Below, one piece after another: positions 28,851-39,169 of a stretch of DNA of 64,000 bases. Position 1 is the first letter of the stretch. Every line of letters begins with the position of its first letter. The translations under genes and the position numbers were made by a program. Under the pieces are notes generated by a model, which searched no databases, was not told where the DNA came from, and worked only from the letters and a program-made list of their open reading frames with translations. Source of the stretch: Roseospirillum parvum (lineage in GTDB: Bacteria > Pseudomonadota > Alphaproteobacteria > Rhodospirillales > Rhodospirillaceae); the NCBI RefSeq assembly GCF_900100455.1, contig NZ_FNCV01000004.1, positions 176,700-240,699 of the forward strand, in the 5' to 3' direction.

Positions 28851-30090
28851 AGGCCCGGTTGTTGTGTTCGAGAATGAAGGCACGCACCCGGGGCAGGATG
28901 TGCTCGCGCCAGCGTCGGCCGTTGAAGATGCCGTAGTGCCCCACCTTGGGCTGCACGTAGTGCTGGCGCAGGGCGTCCGGCAGGTTGGCGCACAGGGTGT
29001 GGGCGGCTTTCGTCTGGCCGAGGCCGGTAATGTCGTCGCGTTCGCCCTCGACGGTCAAGAGGGCGATGTCGCGGATCGCCCCGGGGCGGACGCGCCGCCC
29101 GTGGACCTCAAGGCGGCCTTCCGGCAGGCGGTGTTCCTGGAACACCTGATGGACGGTTTCCAGGTAGAACTCGGCCGGCAGGTCCATCACCGAGAGGTAC
29201 TCGTCATAGAACTGGCGGTGCGCCTCGGCGCTGTCGCCGTCGCCCTGGATCAGGTGGCGGTAGTAGCGCAGGTGGGCGTCCATGTGGCGGTCCATGTTCA
29301 TGCTCATGAACCCGGAGAGTTGCAAAAAGCCCGGATAAACCCGCCGCCCGCGCCCGTGATAGGTCACCGGCACGGTGTGGACGACGTTTTCCTCGAACCA
29401 CGAGATGGGCTTGGACTCGGCGTACTGGTTGACCGTGGTCGGGTTGATGCGGGTGTCGATGGGGCCGCCCATCAGGGTCATCGAGGCGGGGCGCAGCGGG
29501 TCGCCGTCCTCGGCCATCAGGGCGGCCGCCGCCAGCACCGGCACCGAGGGCTGGCAGACTCCCAGCACGTGCACGTTCAGGCCCAGGAACTGGACCAGGA
29601 GGCGCACATAGTCGACGTAGTCCGAGAGCCCGAAGGGCCCGTGGAAATAGCTGACGTCGCGCGCGTTGGCCCAGTCGGTGATGTACACCCGATGGTCCGG
29701 CAGCAGGGCCTCCACGGTGCCGCGCAGCAGGGTGGCGTAGTGGCCCGACAGCGGCGCCACCACCAGCACCTTGGGCTGATCGGTGCCCACCTCCTCGCCG
29801 TCCACCCGGCGCTCGAAGTGCACGAGGTTGCAGAACGGCAGGCACAGTTGGGTGGCCTCGTGGACCTCGGCCTGGGCGCCGTTCACGGGGGTCGTCTTCA
29901 GGCCGAAGGTGGGCTTGATGTAGCGCCGGGTGACCCGCTCGAACACATCGGCCCCGGCGGCCATCGAACGGGCCAGGCGGGTGTACGAGGTGGGCAACAG
30001 CGGGTGGCTGTAGAACTGGTACATGGCCTGGGCCATCACCCGCATCGGGGTGATCGCCGCCTGTTGGAACTCGTGCATCTGGTACAGCAT
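28810..30090 (-). CDS. phaZ: Intracellular polyhydroxyalkanoate depolymerase
   Basis: A 426-residue intracellular PHA depolymerase degrading stored polyhydroxybutyrate granules. It begins MLYQMHEFQ, as in rhizobial and Cupriavidus PhaZ, and keeps the nucleophile elbow GVCQPS (catalytic Cys), VAPLSGHYATLLRGTV, and VGHYGIFNGRRWREHI with the active-site His. AGGGGGG precedes the ATG at 30090. The upstream 250 bases are unusually AT-rich in parts and contain no gene; they probably hold its promoter. Confidence 0.94.
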   Translation of the reverse strand: MLYQMHEFQQAAITPMRVMAQAMYQFYSHPLLPTSYTRLARSMAAGADVFERVTRRYIKPTFGLKTTPVNGAQAEVHEATQLCLPFCNLVHFERRVDGEEVGTDQPKVLVVAPLSGHYATLLRGTVEALLPDHRVYITDWANARDVSYFHGPFGLSDYVDYVRLLVQFLGLNVHVLGVCQPSVPVLAAAALMAEDGDPLRPASMTLMGGPIDTRINPTTVNQYAESKPISWFEENVVHTVPVTYHGRGRRVYPGFLQLSGFMSMNMDRHMDAHLRYYRHLIQGDGDSAEAHRQFYDEYLSVMDLPAEFYLETVHQVFQEHRLPEGRLEVHGRRVRPGAIRDIALLTVEGERDDITGLGQTKAAHTLCANLPDALRQHYVQPKVGHYGIFNGRRWREHILPRVRAFILEHNNRAYDGQLAEAPRKAG

Positions 30091-30346
30091 GGACGCCCCC
30101 CTGCGTTTCGGGACCGGCGCGGCCCTTGTTTTCGGTGCCGCTTGTGCGAGTCGTTTGGCGATTCGGTTTTCGAATCTTTCGTTTTCCGACCCGTTTGACG
30201 AATCTTCGGCGGATGGATACCGCAAGCCACCATTTGAGCCGGGGCTTTGGGGGCGGTGCAACAAAAAAAGACCAACCGGGTCCAATTACCCCAGGGGCGA
30301 AAGGGCCATTGTCCCCTTCGCCTTACGGGTTGGCCGACTCATCGGG

Positions 30347-31141
30347 TCATGAGGTGGCCAGGAACGGCGCCAGATGGCCGAGCACGGCGTCGGGCTGTTC
30401 GCTGTGCGGCCAGTGGCCGGCCTCGGGGATGGTCTCGCGCCGGGCGTGGGGAAAGCGGGCATGGATCGCCGCGTGATGGGCCGTCTTCAGGTAGGGCGAG
30501 CGGCCGCCGGCCAGGAACAGGGTCGGGCCGCTGAAGGCGGTGTGCCCGGGCAACTCGGGAAAGCCGACCAGATCGGGCAGGTCGGCCAGCACCTGATCGA
30601 CGTCCACCCCCCAGGCCAGACCGTCGCCGTCGCGCCGCGTGTTGCCGGTCAGGAAGGCGCGCACCGCCGGCTCGGGCACCGCCTCGGCCAGCCGTTCGGC
30701 CAGATCGGCGCGGCGGCTGGTGGCGGCCAGGGTGCCGTCGGCGGCCAGGTCGCGCATGGCCTGGGCGGCGGCCCGGTGGTCGTCGCCGTGGGGCGGCGGG
30801 TAGGCGACCGGGGCAACGTCGACCACGGCCAGCCGGCCGACCAGGGCGGGGCGGGTCAGGGCCAGGGTCATCGCCACCTTGCCGCCCATGGAGTGGCCGA
30901 TCAGGGCGGCGCCGTCCAGGCGGTGGGAGGTCAGGAAGCCGGCCACCGCCTCGGCCTGGGCCGGGTAGGCGAGGCCGCCGCGCCACGGCGAGTCCCCGTG
31001 GTGGGGCAGGTCGGGCAGGCACACCCGGTGATGCGCCGACAGCCGCTTGGCGATGCCGGCCCAGTTGCGGCCGTTGCCGAACAGCCCGTGCAGGATGACC
31101 ACCGGGGTTCCGTGTCCCTGGATTCGGCAGGCCAGTTCCAT
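30347..31141 (-). CDS. Alpha/beta hydrolase, YbfF-type esterase
   Basis: A 264-residue hydrolase with the oxyanion region LHGLFGNGRNW, DLPHHGDS, nucleophile GHSMGGK and catalytic His in AGHWPHSEQP. This pattern is that of YbfF-like esterases and human ABHD11 relatives. ATG 31141 follows GGGAGC by eight bases and lies 11 bases after the stop of the HNH-like gene, so the two are probably co-transcribed. The natural substrate is not known. Confidence 0.88.
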   Translation of the reverse strand: MELACRIQGHGTPVVILHGLFGNGRNWAGIAKRLSAHHRVCLPDLPHHGDSPWRGGLAYPAQAEAVAGFLTSHRLDGAALIGHSMGGKVAMTLALTRPALVGRLAVVDVAPVAYPPPHGDDHRAAAQAMRDLAADGTLAATSRRADLAERLAEAVPEPAVRAFLTGNTRRDGDGLAWGVDVDQVLADLPDLVGFPELPGHTAFSGPTLFLAGGRSPYLKTAHHAAIHARFPHARRETIPEAGHWPHSEQPDAVLGHLAPFLATS

Positions 31142-31152
31142 GATGTTGCTCC

Positions 31153-31524
31153 CTATCCGCGCCGCCGCCGGCCAGCCGGGCGGTGGTGGTGGTCGATGAA
31201 TTCCGCCGGCTTGCCGGCTACCCATTTGAGGAAGGCGGTGATCGCCGGTTCGGCCTTCAGGGCGGCCGGGGTGTGGTGGCTGGTGGCCAGCGCCGCCTCG
31301 GACAACTCGGCGTGGATCTTGCGGTGGCAGACCACGTGCAGCCAGTCCCAGTCGCGCCCGCCGTGGCGCCGGGGCCGCCAGTGGTGGCGGTCGACCGAGG
31401 GGCCGGCGATCATCGGCCGGCCGCACAGCGGGCAGGGGCCCAGATCGCTGCCCGGGGCGGGATCGCGTGGCGGCGGGTCGCGGCGCGGCGCGCCCCGGGG
31501 CGGGCGTGGCCCGGAAATCGCCAT
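31153..31524 (-). CDS. Small HNH-type zinc/nuclease-like protein
   Basis: A 123-residue protein. After a Pro/Arg-rich N-terminus it has CPLCGRPM, then VDRHHWRPRRHGG and VVCHRKIHAEL: a Cys-x2-Cys and a Cys/His-rich second half with a His-His pair arranged like HNH domains. Whether it cuts DNA is not shown. ATG 31524 gives MAISGPRPP; an in-frame start 19 codons upstream is not supported. Upstream partner of the esterase gene. Confidence 0.68.
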   Translation of the reverse strand: MAISGPRPPRGAPRRDPPPRDPAPGSDLGPCPLCGRPMIAGPSVDRHHWRPRRHGGRDWDWLHVVCHRKIHAELSEAALATSHHTPAALKAEPAITAFLKWVAGKPAEFIDHHHRPAGRRRRG

Positions 31525-31583
31525 GGTTTTGCGCCAGCTTCTTGCTAGGTTAGGGACCAAGGGAGCGAAAGGGAGAGACAACC

Positions 31584-32873
31584 GTGGCCGTCACAGTGAC
31601 CGGAACGATGGGGGGGATCAAGCGGCTCGGGCTGTCCGGGCTGGCGGTGTTGGCGCTGGCCCTGCTGGTTGGCGGGTTGGCCGGCAACCCGGCGCGGGCC
31701 CAGGATGGCGCCGGCGGGGCCAACGGGAGCGACGAGGCCGAGACGCGGATGCGCTTCCTGCGCATCGGCACCGGCTCGACCGGCGGCACCTATTTTCCCA
31801 TCGGCGGGCTGATCGCCAACGTCATCTCCCACCCGCCGGGCTCGCGCCCCTGCGACAAGGGCGGCAGTTGCGGCGTGCCGGGGCTGATCGCGGTGGCCCA
31901 GTCGACCGCCGGGGCGGTGGCCAACGTGGACGCCATCGCCACCCATACGCTGGACCTCGGCCTGGCCCAGGCCGACGTGGCCTATTGGGCCTATCACGGC
32001 ACCGGCATCTATGGCGACAAGGGGGCGGTGGCCGACCTTCGGGCCATCGCCATGCTGTTCCCCGAGGCGCTGCACGTGGTGGTGCGCGCCGATTCCGACA
32101 TCCAGGGCATCGGCGATCTGGCCGGCAAGGCGGTTTCGGTGGGCGAGGACGGCTCGGGCACCCAGGTTGACGCGCGCATCATCCTGGCCGCCCACGGCCT
32201 GACCGAGGCCGATCTCGAGCCCCACTTCCTGCGCCCCGGACCGTCGGCCGACCGGCTGGCCCGCGGCGAGCTGGACGCCTTCTTCTTCGTCGCCGCGCCG
32301 CCGGTCGACACGGTCACCCAGTTGGCCCGGCACACCCCGGTGCGCCTGCTGCCGGTGGGCGGCGAGGTGGCGCGTCAGGTCAACGAAAGCTTCCCCTTCC
32401 TGCGCCCGGGCCGCATCCCGGACAGCGCCTACGAGGGGGTGCCCGGGGTCGACACGCTGACCGTCGGCGCGGTGCTGGTCGCCTCGGCCAGCATGGACGA
32501 GGATCTGGCCTACGGCATCGCCCGTGCCCTGTGGCATCCCAACCAGCGCGCCCTGTTCGAGCGCGGCCATCCGGCGGCGGGCATGATGAACATCGTCGAC
32601 GCCACCCAGGGGCTGGGCATCCCGCTGCACGCCGGGGCGGCCCGCTACTACTTCGAACAGGGCGGCGCCGAGGGCGTGCCGCCGGTCGCCCGCCCGACCA
32701 GCGATTCGCCACCGGTCGATCCCGGGGCCCCGGCGCCGCTGCCCGACCTGCCGGCGGATGGGCTGCCCACGGTGGTCGCCGATCCGGCTCCCAAGCCGGC
32801 CCCCAAACCGGCCCCCAAATCGAAAGCCGCGCCGAAAGCCGCGCCGACCGAGTCCGGAAACGCGTCCCAATGA
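31584..32873 (+). CDS. TAXI family TRAP-type solute-binding protein
   Basis: A 429-residue periplasmic protein. Signal peptide: basic start, hydrophobic core (GLAVLALALLVGG) and AxA-type site in ARAQD. The mature part follows the TAXI family: FLRIGTGSTGGTYFPIGGLIA, SVGEDGSGTQ and LDAFFFVAA. The last 60 residues are a Pro/Ala/Lys tail (KPAPKPAPKSKAAPKAAP), unusual for the family. GTG 31584 has GGGAGAG six bases upstream. No TRAP membrane subunits lie nearby; the next gene, a leucyl aminopeptidase, overlaps by four bases. Confidence 0.9.
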   Translation: MAVTVTGTMGGIKRLGLSGLAVLALALLVGGLAGNPARAQDGAGGANGSDEAETRMRFLRIGTGSTGGTYFPIGGLIANVISHPPGSRPCDKGGSCGVPGLIAVAQSTAGAVANVDAIATHTLDLGLAQADVAYWAYHGTGIYGDKGAVADLRAIAMLFPEALHVVVRADSDIQGIGDLAGKAVSVGEDGSGTQVDARIILAAHGLTEADLEPHFLRPGPSADRLARGELDAFFFVAAPPVDTVTQLARHTPVRLLPVGGEVARQVNESFPFLRPGRIPDSAYEGVPGVDTLTVGAVLVASASMDEDLAYGIARALWHPNQRALFERGHPAAGMMNIVDATQGLGIPLHAGAARYYFEQGGAEGVPPVARPTSDSPPVDPGAPAPLPDLPADGLPTVVADPAPKPAPKPAPKSKAAPKAAPTESGNASQ

Positions 32874-34327
32874 CCGCCCACCCCGCCTTCCTGGAGACTC
32901 TCACCCGCCGCCTCGGCGCCCTGCCCCTGAGCGAGGCCGAGGACGCTCCGCCGCTGCCCCTGAGCGGCGTCGCGACCGACGAGTTGGGGCGCTGGCTGAT
33001 CGGCCAGACGCCGCGCCAGCGCACCTGGATCGAGGCCAACGGCTTCACCGCCGAGGCCGGCCAACTGCTCGCCCTGCCCGATGGCGAGGGTCGCCTCGCC
33101 GGCCGCCTGTTCGGCCTCGGCGAGGGCGACGATCCGTGGCTGCTGGCCGCCCTGCCGGGGCGCCTGGGGGGCGGGCTGCATGCCCTCGATCCGGACACCG
33201 AGCGCCGCCTGGGCGCCCGCTTCGGGTCGACCGGGGCGGGGGCCACGTGGTCGGCCATCGCCTGGGCCCTGGGCAGCTACCGTCCGGCCGCCGCCGAAGG
33301 GACCGGCGGTGGGGGCGCGGCGCCGCGTCTGGTGTGGCCGGCGGCGGCCGACCGGGGGCGTGTCTGCCGCGTTCTACGGGCCGCCACCCTGGTCCGCGAT
33401 CTGGTCAACCTGCCGGCCGAGGAGTTGGGCCCGGCCGAGCTGACGGCGGTCGCCCGGGCGGTGCTCGAACCACTGGGCGTCGGGGTTCACGAGACGGTCG
33501 GCGACGACCTGCTGGCCGCCGGCTACCCGGCCATCCACGCCGTCGGGCGGGCCAGTTCGCGCCCGCCCCGGCTGCTCGATCTGGCCTGGGGCGATCCGCG
33601 CCATCCCCACCTGACCCTGGTCGGCAAGGGGGTGTGCTTCGACACCGGCGGCCTCAACCTGAAGCCGGCCGCCGGCATGCGCTGGATGAAAAAGGACATG
33701 GGCGGCGCCGCCCACGCCCTGGGCCTGGCCCTGATGATCGTCGAGGCCGGCCTGCCGGTGCGCCTTAGGGTGCTCATTCCGGCGGTCGACAACGCGGTGG
33801 CCGGCAACGCCCTGCGCCCCGGCGACGTGGTCCCGACACGGGCCGGCAAGACGGTGGAGATCGGCAACACCGACGCCGAGGGCCGGGTCATCCTGGCCGA
33901 CGCCCTGGCCGAGGCGGCGGCCGACGATCCGCACCTTTTGATCGATCTGGCCACCCTGACCGGGGCCGCCCGGGTCGCCCTGGGGCCGGAGGTGGTGCCC
34001 TTCTACACCCCGGACGACGATCTGGCCGAGGCCCTGGCCGGCCACGCCCGGGCGACCCACGATCCGCTGTGGCGGATGCCGCTGTGGCCGGGCTACCGTA
34101 AGCTGCTCGACAGCCGCAGCGCCGATTTGACCAACGCCCCGGACAGCCCCTTCGCCGGCAGCCTGACCGCCGCCCTGTTCCTGGCCGAGTTCGTCGGCCC
34201 CAAGACGCCCTGGCTGCACCTCGACCTGTTCGCCTGGAGCCCGTGCGCCCGTCCCGGCTACCCGGAAGGCGGCGCCGACCAGGGGCTGCGCGCCCTGGCC
34301 GACCTGATCCAGAGCCGCTACGGCTGA
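32870..34327 (+). CDS. Leucyl aminopeptidase family protein (M17)
   Basis: A 485-residue M17 metallopeptidase. The zinc-binding catalytic domain shows [44 protein letters not shown] and the signature [14 protein letters not shown]. The N-terminal domain is less conserved. It should release N-terminal residues from peptides in the cytoplasm. The ATG overlaps the TAXI gene stop (ATGA). It converges with the CCA-adding enzyme gene, overlapping by 10 bases at the 3' ends. Confidence 0.92.
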   Translation: MTAHPAFLETLTRRLGALPLSEAEDAPPLPLSGVATDELGRWLIGQTPRQRTWIEANGFTAEAGQLLALPDGEGRLAGRLFGLGEGDDPWLLAALPGRLGGGLHALDPDTERRLGARFGSTGAGATWSAIAWALGSYRPAAAEGTGGGGAAPRLVWPAAADRGRVCRVLRAATLVRDLVNLPAEELGPAELTAVARAVLEPLGVGVHETVGDDLLAAGYPAIHAVGRASSRPPRLLDLAWGDPRHPHLTLVGKGVCFDTGGLNLKPAAGMRWMKKDMGGAAHALGLALMIVEAGLPVRLRVLIPAVDNAVAGNALRPGDVVPTRAGKTVEIGNTDAEGRVILADALAEAAADDPHLLIDLATLTGAARVALGPEVVPFYTPDDDLAEALAGHARATHDPLWRMPLWPGYRKLLDSRSADLTNAPDSPFAGSLTAALFLAEFVGPKTPWLHLDLFAWSPCARPGYPEGGADQGLRALADLIQSRYG

Positions 34328-35649
34328 TCGGGGTCGAGCCGCCGGCGGGCCTCGGCGAGCAGGTCCTGGTAATCGGGTGCGTAGTCCTCGGCCCGCCACA
34401 GGGCCTTCAACTCGCCGAGCAGCATGCCGACGCCGGGGCCGGGCGCCATGCCGAGGTCGAGCAGGTCCTGCCCTTTCAGCGGAAAGTCCGGCACCGTCCA
34501 GTCGAGCACCCCGTCGAGGGCCGCCCGCCAGCGCTGGCTGAGGGCGGCGTCGGTGCGCCCGCTGGCGGCCCGCTGGGCGGCCCAGGCGAGCAGCAGGCGG
34601 TCGGCGGCGGTGGCCGTGCCCAGGCGTTCGGCCAGGGCGCGCAGGGCCGGCGGGCCGAGGCTCGGTTCGGCCTCCTCCAAGGGCCCGCACAGGGTCAGCA
34701 GACGTGCCGCCTCGGCGCCCGACAGCCGCCAGCGGGTGGCGATGGCGCGGGCCGCCTTGGGGTCGGGGCCGATCAGGCAGGCCAGGCGGCGCAGCGGGTC
34801 GGCCTTCAGGCCGTCGCGCACCACCCCGCGTTCGACCAGGAAGGTGACCTGGCGCAGGCGGTCGAAGTGGGCCGCCTCGGGCAGCACCTCGGCCAGCACC
34901 CGGTGGCCGCGCATCAACAGCAGGGTGTCGGTGGCCTCGGGCCCGCCGATGATCTTCAGCATTTCCGCGCGCACCCGCTCGCCGGACAGCGCGGCCAGCC
35001 CGGCCCGCCGGGCGGTGCAGGCGGCCAGGGCGTCGCGGTCGGCCGGCGGGCGGCCGTAGCGGGCGAAAAAGCGGAAGAAGCGCAGGATGCGCAGGTGGTC
35101 TTCCTCGATCCGCCGGGTGGCCCGGCCGACGAAGCGCACCCGGCCCTGGGCCAGATCGTCGAGGCCGTTGAAGTAGTCCCACACGGCGCCGCTTGAAGGA
35201 TCGGCCGACAGGGCGTTGATGGTGAAGTCGCGGCGCGCCGCGTCGGCCCGCCAGTCCTCGGTGTAGGCGACCACGGCGTGGCGCCCGTCGCAGGCCACGT
35301 CGCGGCGCAGGGTGGTGATCTCGAAGGTCAGCGGCGGCGCCGGGTGGGTGACGGTGCCGTGCTGAAGACCGGTCGGCACCGCCTTCAGGCCGGCCTTTTC
35401 GAGCAGCGCCATGACCCGCTCCGGCGGCTCCGGGGTGGCCAGGTCGATGTCGGCCACCGGGCGGTTCAGCAGGCCGTCGCGCACGCAGCCGCCGACAAAG
35501 CGCACTGGCCGCCCGCCGGCCCGGAGCGCGGCGAGCAGGCGCCGGGTCGCCGCATCGGTGGTCCACGGCTGGGGGGCCAGTTGGCCGACCGGGCCGTGGC
35601 CGTCGCCGACCCGGACCACCGGCGCGGGAGGGGTGGGGCGGCGCGCCAT
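34318..35649 (-). CDS. cca: CCA-adding tRNA nucleotidyltransferase
   Basis: A 443-residue class II nucleotidyltransferase. The head domain has VRFVGGCVRDGLLNRPVADID, the DxD pair, then RRDFTINALS and GLDDLAQGRVRFVG; the middle has RILRFFRFFARYG. It adds or repairs the CCA 3' end of tRNAs (a split or poly(A)-polymerase role is less likely). About 30 extra N-terminal residues precede the conserved part. Last gene of the leftward DUF1285-NUDIX-DUF6111-cca block, nine bases after DUF6111. Confidence 0.92.
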   Translation of the reverse strand: MARRPTPPAPVVRVGDGHGPVGQLAPQPWTTDAATRRLLAALRAGGRPVRFVGGCVRDGLLNRPVADIDLATPEPPERVMALLEKAGLKAVPTGLQHGTVTHPAPPLTFEITTLRRDVACDGRHAVVAYTEDWRADAARRDFTINALSADPSSGAVWDYFNGLDDLAQGRVRFVGRATRRIEEDHLRILRFFRFFARYGRPPADRDALAACTARRAGLAALSGERVRAEMLKIIGGPEATDTLLLMRGHRVLAEVLPEAAHFDRLRQVTFLVERGVVRDGLKADPLRRLACLIGPDPKAARAIATRWRLSGAEAARLLTLCGPLEEAEPSLGPPALRALAERLGTATAADRLLLAWAAQRAASGRTDAALSQRWRAALDGVLDWTVPDFPLKGQDLLDLGMAPGPGVGMLLGELKALWRAEDYAPDYQDLLAEARRRLDPDQP

Positions 35650-35658
35650 GGGTGGGGT

Positions 35659-35934
35659 CTACTCGAAGTGGCCGGGGACGATCCGGCCGTCCACCTTGAC
35701 CGGCGGCACGTAGACCGCGTCCGACGGGGCGCCCCGGGTCAGCGCCCCGACCCCGAGCACGGCCAGGGTGAGCACCGCCCCGGCCCCGATCAGCCACACC
35801 CAGGGGCCGCGCTCGATGGCCGGCGGGGTGCCGCCGTTGGCCCGCACCACCCGGGCGCGCCACCAGAACCAGGCCAGGTAGGCCAGGGTCGGGGCGAGCA
35901 GGGGCAGCAGCCAGGTGAGCAACAGGCGGGTCAT
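35659..35934 (-). CDS. DUF6111 family small membrane protein
   Basis: A 91-residue protein with two predicted helices (about 4-22 and 42-60) and the short motif AYLAWFWWRAR. The C-terminal YVPPVKVDGRIVPGHFE resembles DUF6111 proteins, found between a NUDIX gene and cca in alphaproteobacteria. Function unknown. Its ATG overlaps the NUDIX gene stop (ATGA). Confidence 0.8.
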   Translation of the reverse strand: MTRLLLTWLLPLLAPTLAYLAWFWWRARVVRANGGTPPAIERGPWVWLIGAGAVLTLAVLGVGALTRGAPSDAVYVPPVKVDGRIVPGHFE

Positions 35935-36572
35935 GGGAGACTCTTTTCGCGAAGGGGGGCGGGGTGGCCCAGGCAGCGCCACAGATCAAGCAGGATGCCG
36001 GCGGTGGCGCCCCAGATGTTGTGCTCGCCATAGGGCATGGCCACATAGGGCTTGCGCCGGCCCCGGTCGGTCCAGGTGCCGTGGCGGTGGTTGGCGGGGT
36101 CCAGGAAATGGGCCAGCGGCACCTCGAACACCTCGGCCACTTCCTGCGGGTCGGGCTTCAGGAGCAGCGGCGGGGTGAGCAGGCCGACCACCGGGCTGAC
36201 CAGGAAGCCGGTGCCGGTCAGGTAGTCGTCGAGCCGGCCGAGGATGCGGATGGTGTCGGGCTGAAGGCCGGTTTCCTCGGTCGTCTCGCGCAGCGCGGCG
36301 GCCACCGGGTCGGCATCGAAGGGCTCGATGCGCCCGCCGGGAAAACTGATCTGCCCGGCGTGGCGGGCCAGATGGGCGGTGCGCCGGGTCAGCAGCACGC
36401 CGAGGCCGTCCGGGTGGGCGATCAGCGGCACCAGCACGGCGGCCGGGATGGGGTCCGACTCGGCAACCGGGTCGATCCCCGGGTCGCCCGCCACCGCCGG
36501 CCCCCGGGCCGGGTTGGCGCGGCGCGCCGCCAGGGCGCGGGCGATGTGGCTCGGCGAGGGCAGGGGGCTCAT
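35931..36572 (-). CDS. NUDIX hydrolase, CoA pyrophosphatase type
   Basis: A 213-residue NUDIX protein. The Nudix box GGRIEPFDADPVAAALRET continues TEETGL, and upstream HLARHAGQISFPGG is the UPF0035 signature of CoA pyrophosphatases (NudL-like), which cut CoA to phosphopantetheine and 3',5'-ADP. ATG 36572 overlaps the DUF1285 gene stop, and its stop overlaps the DUF6111 start, so three genes in a row are coupled. Confidence 0.9.
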   Translation of the reverse strand: MSPLPSPSHIARALAARRANPARGPAVAGDPGIDPVAESDPIPAAVLVPLIAHPDGLGVLLTRRTAHLARHAGQISFPGGRIEPFDADPVAAALRETTEETGLQPDTIRILGRLDDYLTGTGFLVSPVVGLLTPPLLLKPDPQEVAEVFEVPLAHFLDPANHRHGTWTDRGRRKPYVAMPYGEHNIWGATAGILLDLWRCLGHPAPLREKSLP

Positions 36573-37174
36573 GCGGGCGGCAACTCGGCGTCCTCGGGGT
36601 CGAGCCGGCCGAGGACGAAAAAGTGCCCGTCGCTCCACACCCCGAAGGGCACCTTGCCATCGCCATCGCCATCGCCATCGTCGCCGCTGGCCTGATCGGG
36701 CTCGAACACGGCCAGCCCGACCAGATGGTAGTAGACGGCCCGGGTGAGCCGCGCCTCCAGCCCCGGGCGGACTTCGATATAGGGCGCGGCGCTGCCGCTC
36801 ATGGGTTCCTCGGCCAGCCGCAGGGGGTGTTCGGCGTCCAGGCTGACCACCTCGTCGACGTTGGTGCGGAAGCTCAGCACCTGCTCGCGGCCGGCCCCGG
36901 CGCGGAACATCTCGACGGCCAGGAAGGGCGCGTCCTCGACCGTGATGCGCGCCTTCTCGGACGGGGTTTCCAGCCAGTAGTCGCCGGCGGCGTCGCGTTT
37001 CAGCACGCTGGCGAACAGGCACACCAGTTCGTGGCGGCCGATCGGGCTGCCTTCGTGGTACCAGCGCCCATCGGCGGCGATGCGGATGTCCACATCGCCG
37101 CACAGGGGCTGCCCGGCGCCCATCGGCGGGTCGGGCAGCAGGGCGTCGGCGCGGCTGTTGGCATACTCTGGCAT
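36569..37174 (-). CDS. DUF1285 domain protein
   Basis: A 201-residue protein. The central and C-terminal parts (IRIAADGRWYHEGSPIGR, LVCLFASVLKRD, YWLETPSEKARITVEDAPF, YYHLVGLAV) match DUF1285, a family of unknown function usually placed before the NUDIX/cca block in alphaproteobacteria. An internal GDGDGDG run comes from a (GCCATC)4 hexanucleotide repeat at 36656-36680 and is length-variable in principle. ATG 37174 has GGAGCG upstream. Divergent to the MoxR operon, with about 105 bases between. Confidence 0.87.
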   Translation of the reverse strand: MPEYANSRADALLPDPPMGAGQPLCGDVDIRIAADGRWYHEGSPIGRHELVCLFASVLKRDAAGDYWLETPSEKARITVEDAPFLAVEMFRAGAGREQVLSFRTNVDEVVSLDAEHPLRLAEEPMSGSAAPYIEVRPGLEARLTRAVYYHLVGLAVFEPDQASGDDGDGDGDGKVPFGVWSDGHFFVLGRLDPEDAELPPA

Positions 37175-37280
37175 CTGGCGCTCCGGCCGTGTCATCCTAA
37201 ATGGCGGGAGAGGGTCGCCGACCCGGCTCCCGAGCTTGTCCGTTCCCCGTTTCCTCCCGGCCCGAAAGGCCCGCAGCCCC

Positions 37281-38284
<1,004 letters not shown>

Positions 38285-38288
<4 letters not shown>

Positions 38289-39169
38289 GCCGGCCGGCCG
38301 CCGAAATCCCGGGCGCCGAGGCGCTGGCCGCCGGCCTGCCGCCGCTGCTCGCCGCCGCCGAGCGGCTGGCCGCCGGCCTTCAGACGCCGCTCGACTCCGG
38401 GGCCCATGGCCGCCGCCGGGCCGGGCCGGGCGAGGCCTTCTGGCAGTACCGGCCGCACCAGCCGGGCGACCCGGCGCCGGGCATCGACTGGCGGCGCTCG
38501 GCCCGGGGCGATGATCTGCTGGTCCGTCAGCGCGAGTGGCTGAGCGCCCGCCGGGTGCTGCTGTGGGCCGCCGGCGGGCCCGGCATGGCCCACGCCTCGG
38601 CGCGCTCCCTGCCCACCAAGCACGGGCGCGCCAGCCTGCTGCTGCTGGCCCTGGCGGTGCTGCTGGTGCGCGGCGGCGAGCGGGTCGGCGGCCTGGGGGC
38701 GGGCGCCCCGCCACCCGGCGGCCGCCCCGCCCTGGCTCCCCTGGCCGGGCATCTGGCGACCGCCTCGGGCGACCTGCCGGCGGCCCCCGGCCCGGGCGGC
38801 GCGGCGCTGCTGCTGGCCGGCGACTTCCTGGGCGACCTCGACCCCTTGGCCCGGCTGGCCCGGGCCAGCCGGGGGCCGGTCCACCTGCTCCAGGTGCTCG
38901 ACCCGGCCGAGGTCGATCTGCCGTGGCGCGGCCGGGTCCACTTCGAAAGCCCGGACGGCGCGGCCAGCCTGGAGGTGCCGCGCGTCGAGTCGGTGCGCGC
39001 CGACTACCGGCGCCGGCTGGCCGCCCGCCAACAGGCCCTGGCCGGGCTGGTCGCCGGCGGTGGCGGGCGGCTGGTCGTCCATCGCACCGACCGGGCGCCG
39101 CGTCCGGGCCTGCTCGCCCTGGCCGCTGCCTTGGCCGGCGAGGCGGCGCCCGGGGAGGCCCGGCGATGA
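38285..39169 (+). CDS. DUF58 domain protein
   Basis: A 294-residue protein. GEAFWQYRPHQPGDPAPGID and WRRSAR form the DUF58 core motif, followed by a VWA-like fold lacking an intact MIDAS (no DxSxS). It starts at GTG 38285 overlapping the moxR stop and ends in an ATGA overlap with the DUF4159 gene. DUF58 proteins are the usual partners of MoxR ATPases. Very Ala/Gly/Leu-rich composition. Confidence 0.88.
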
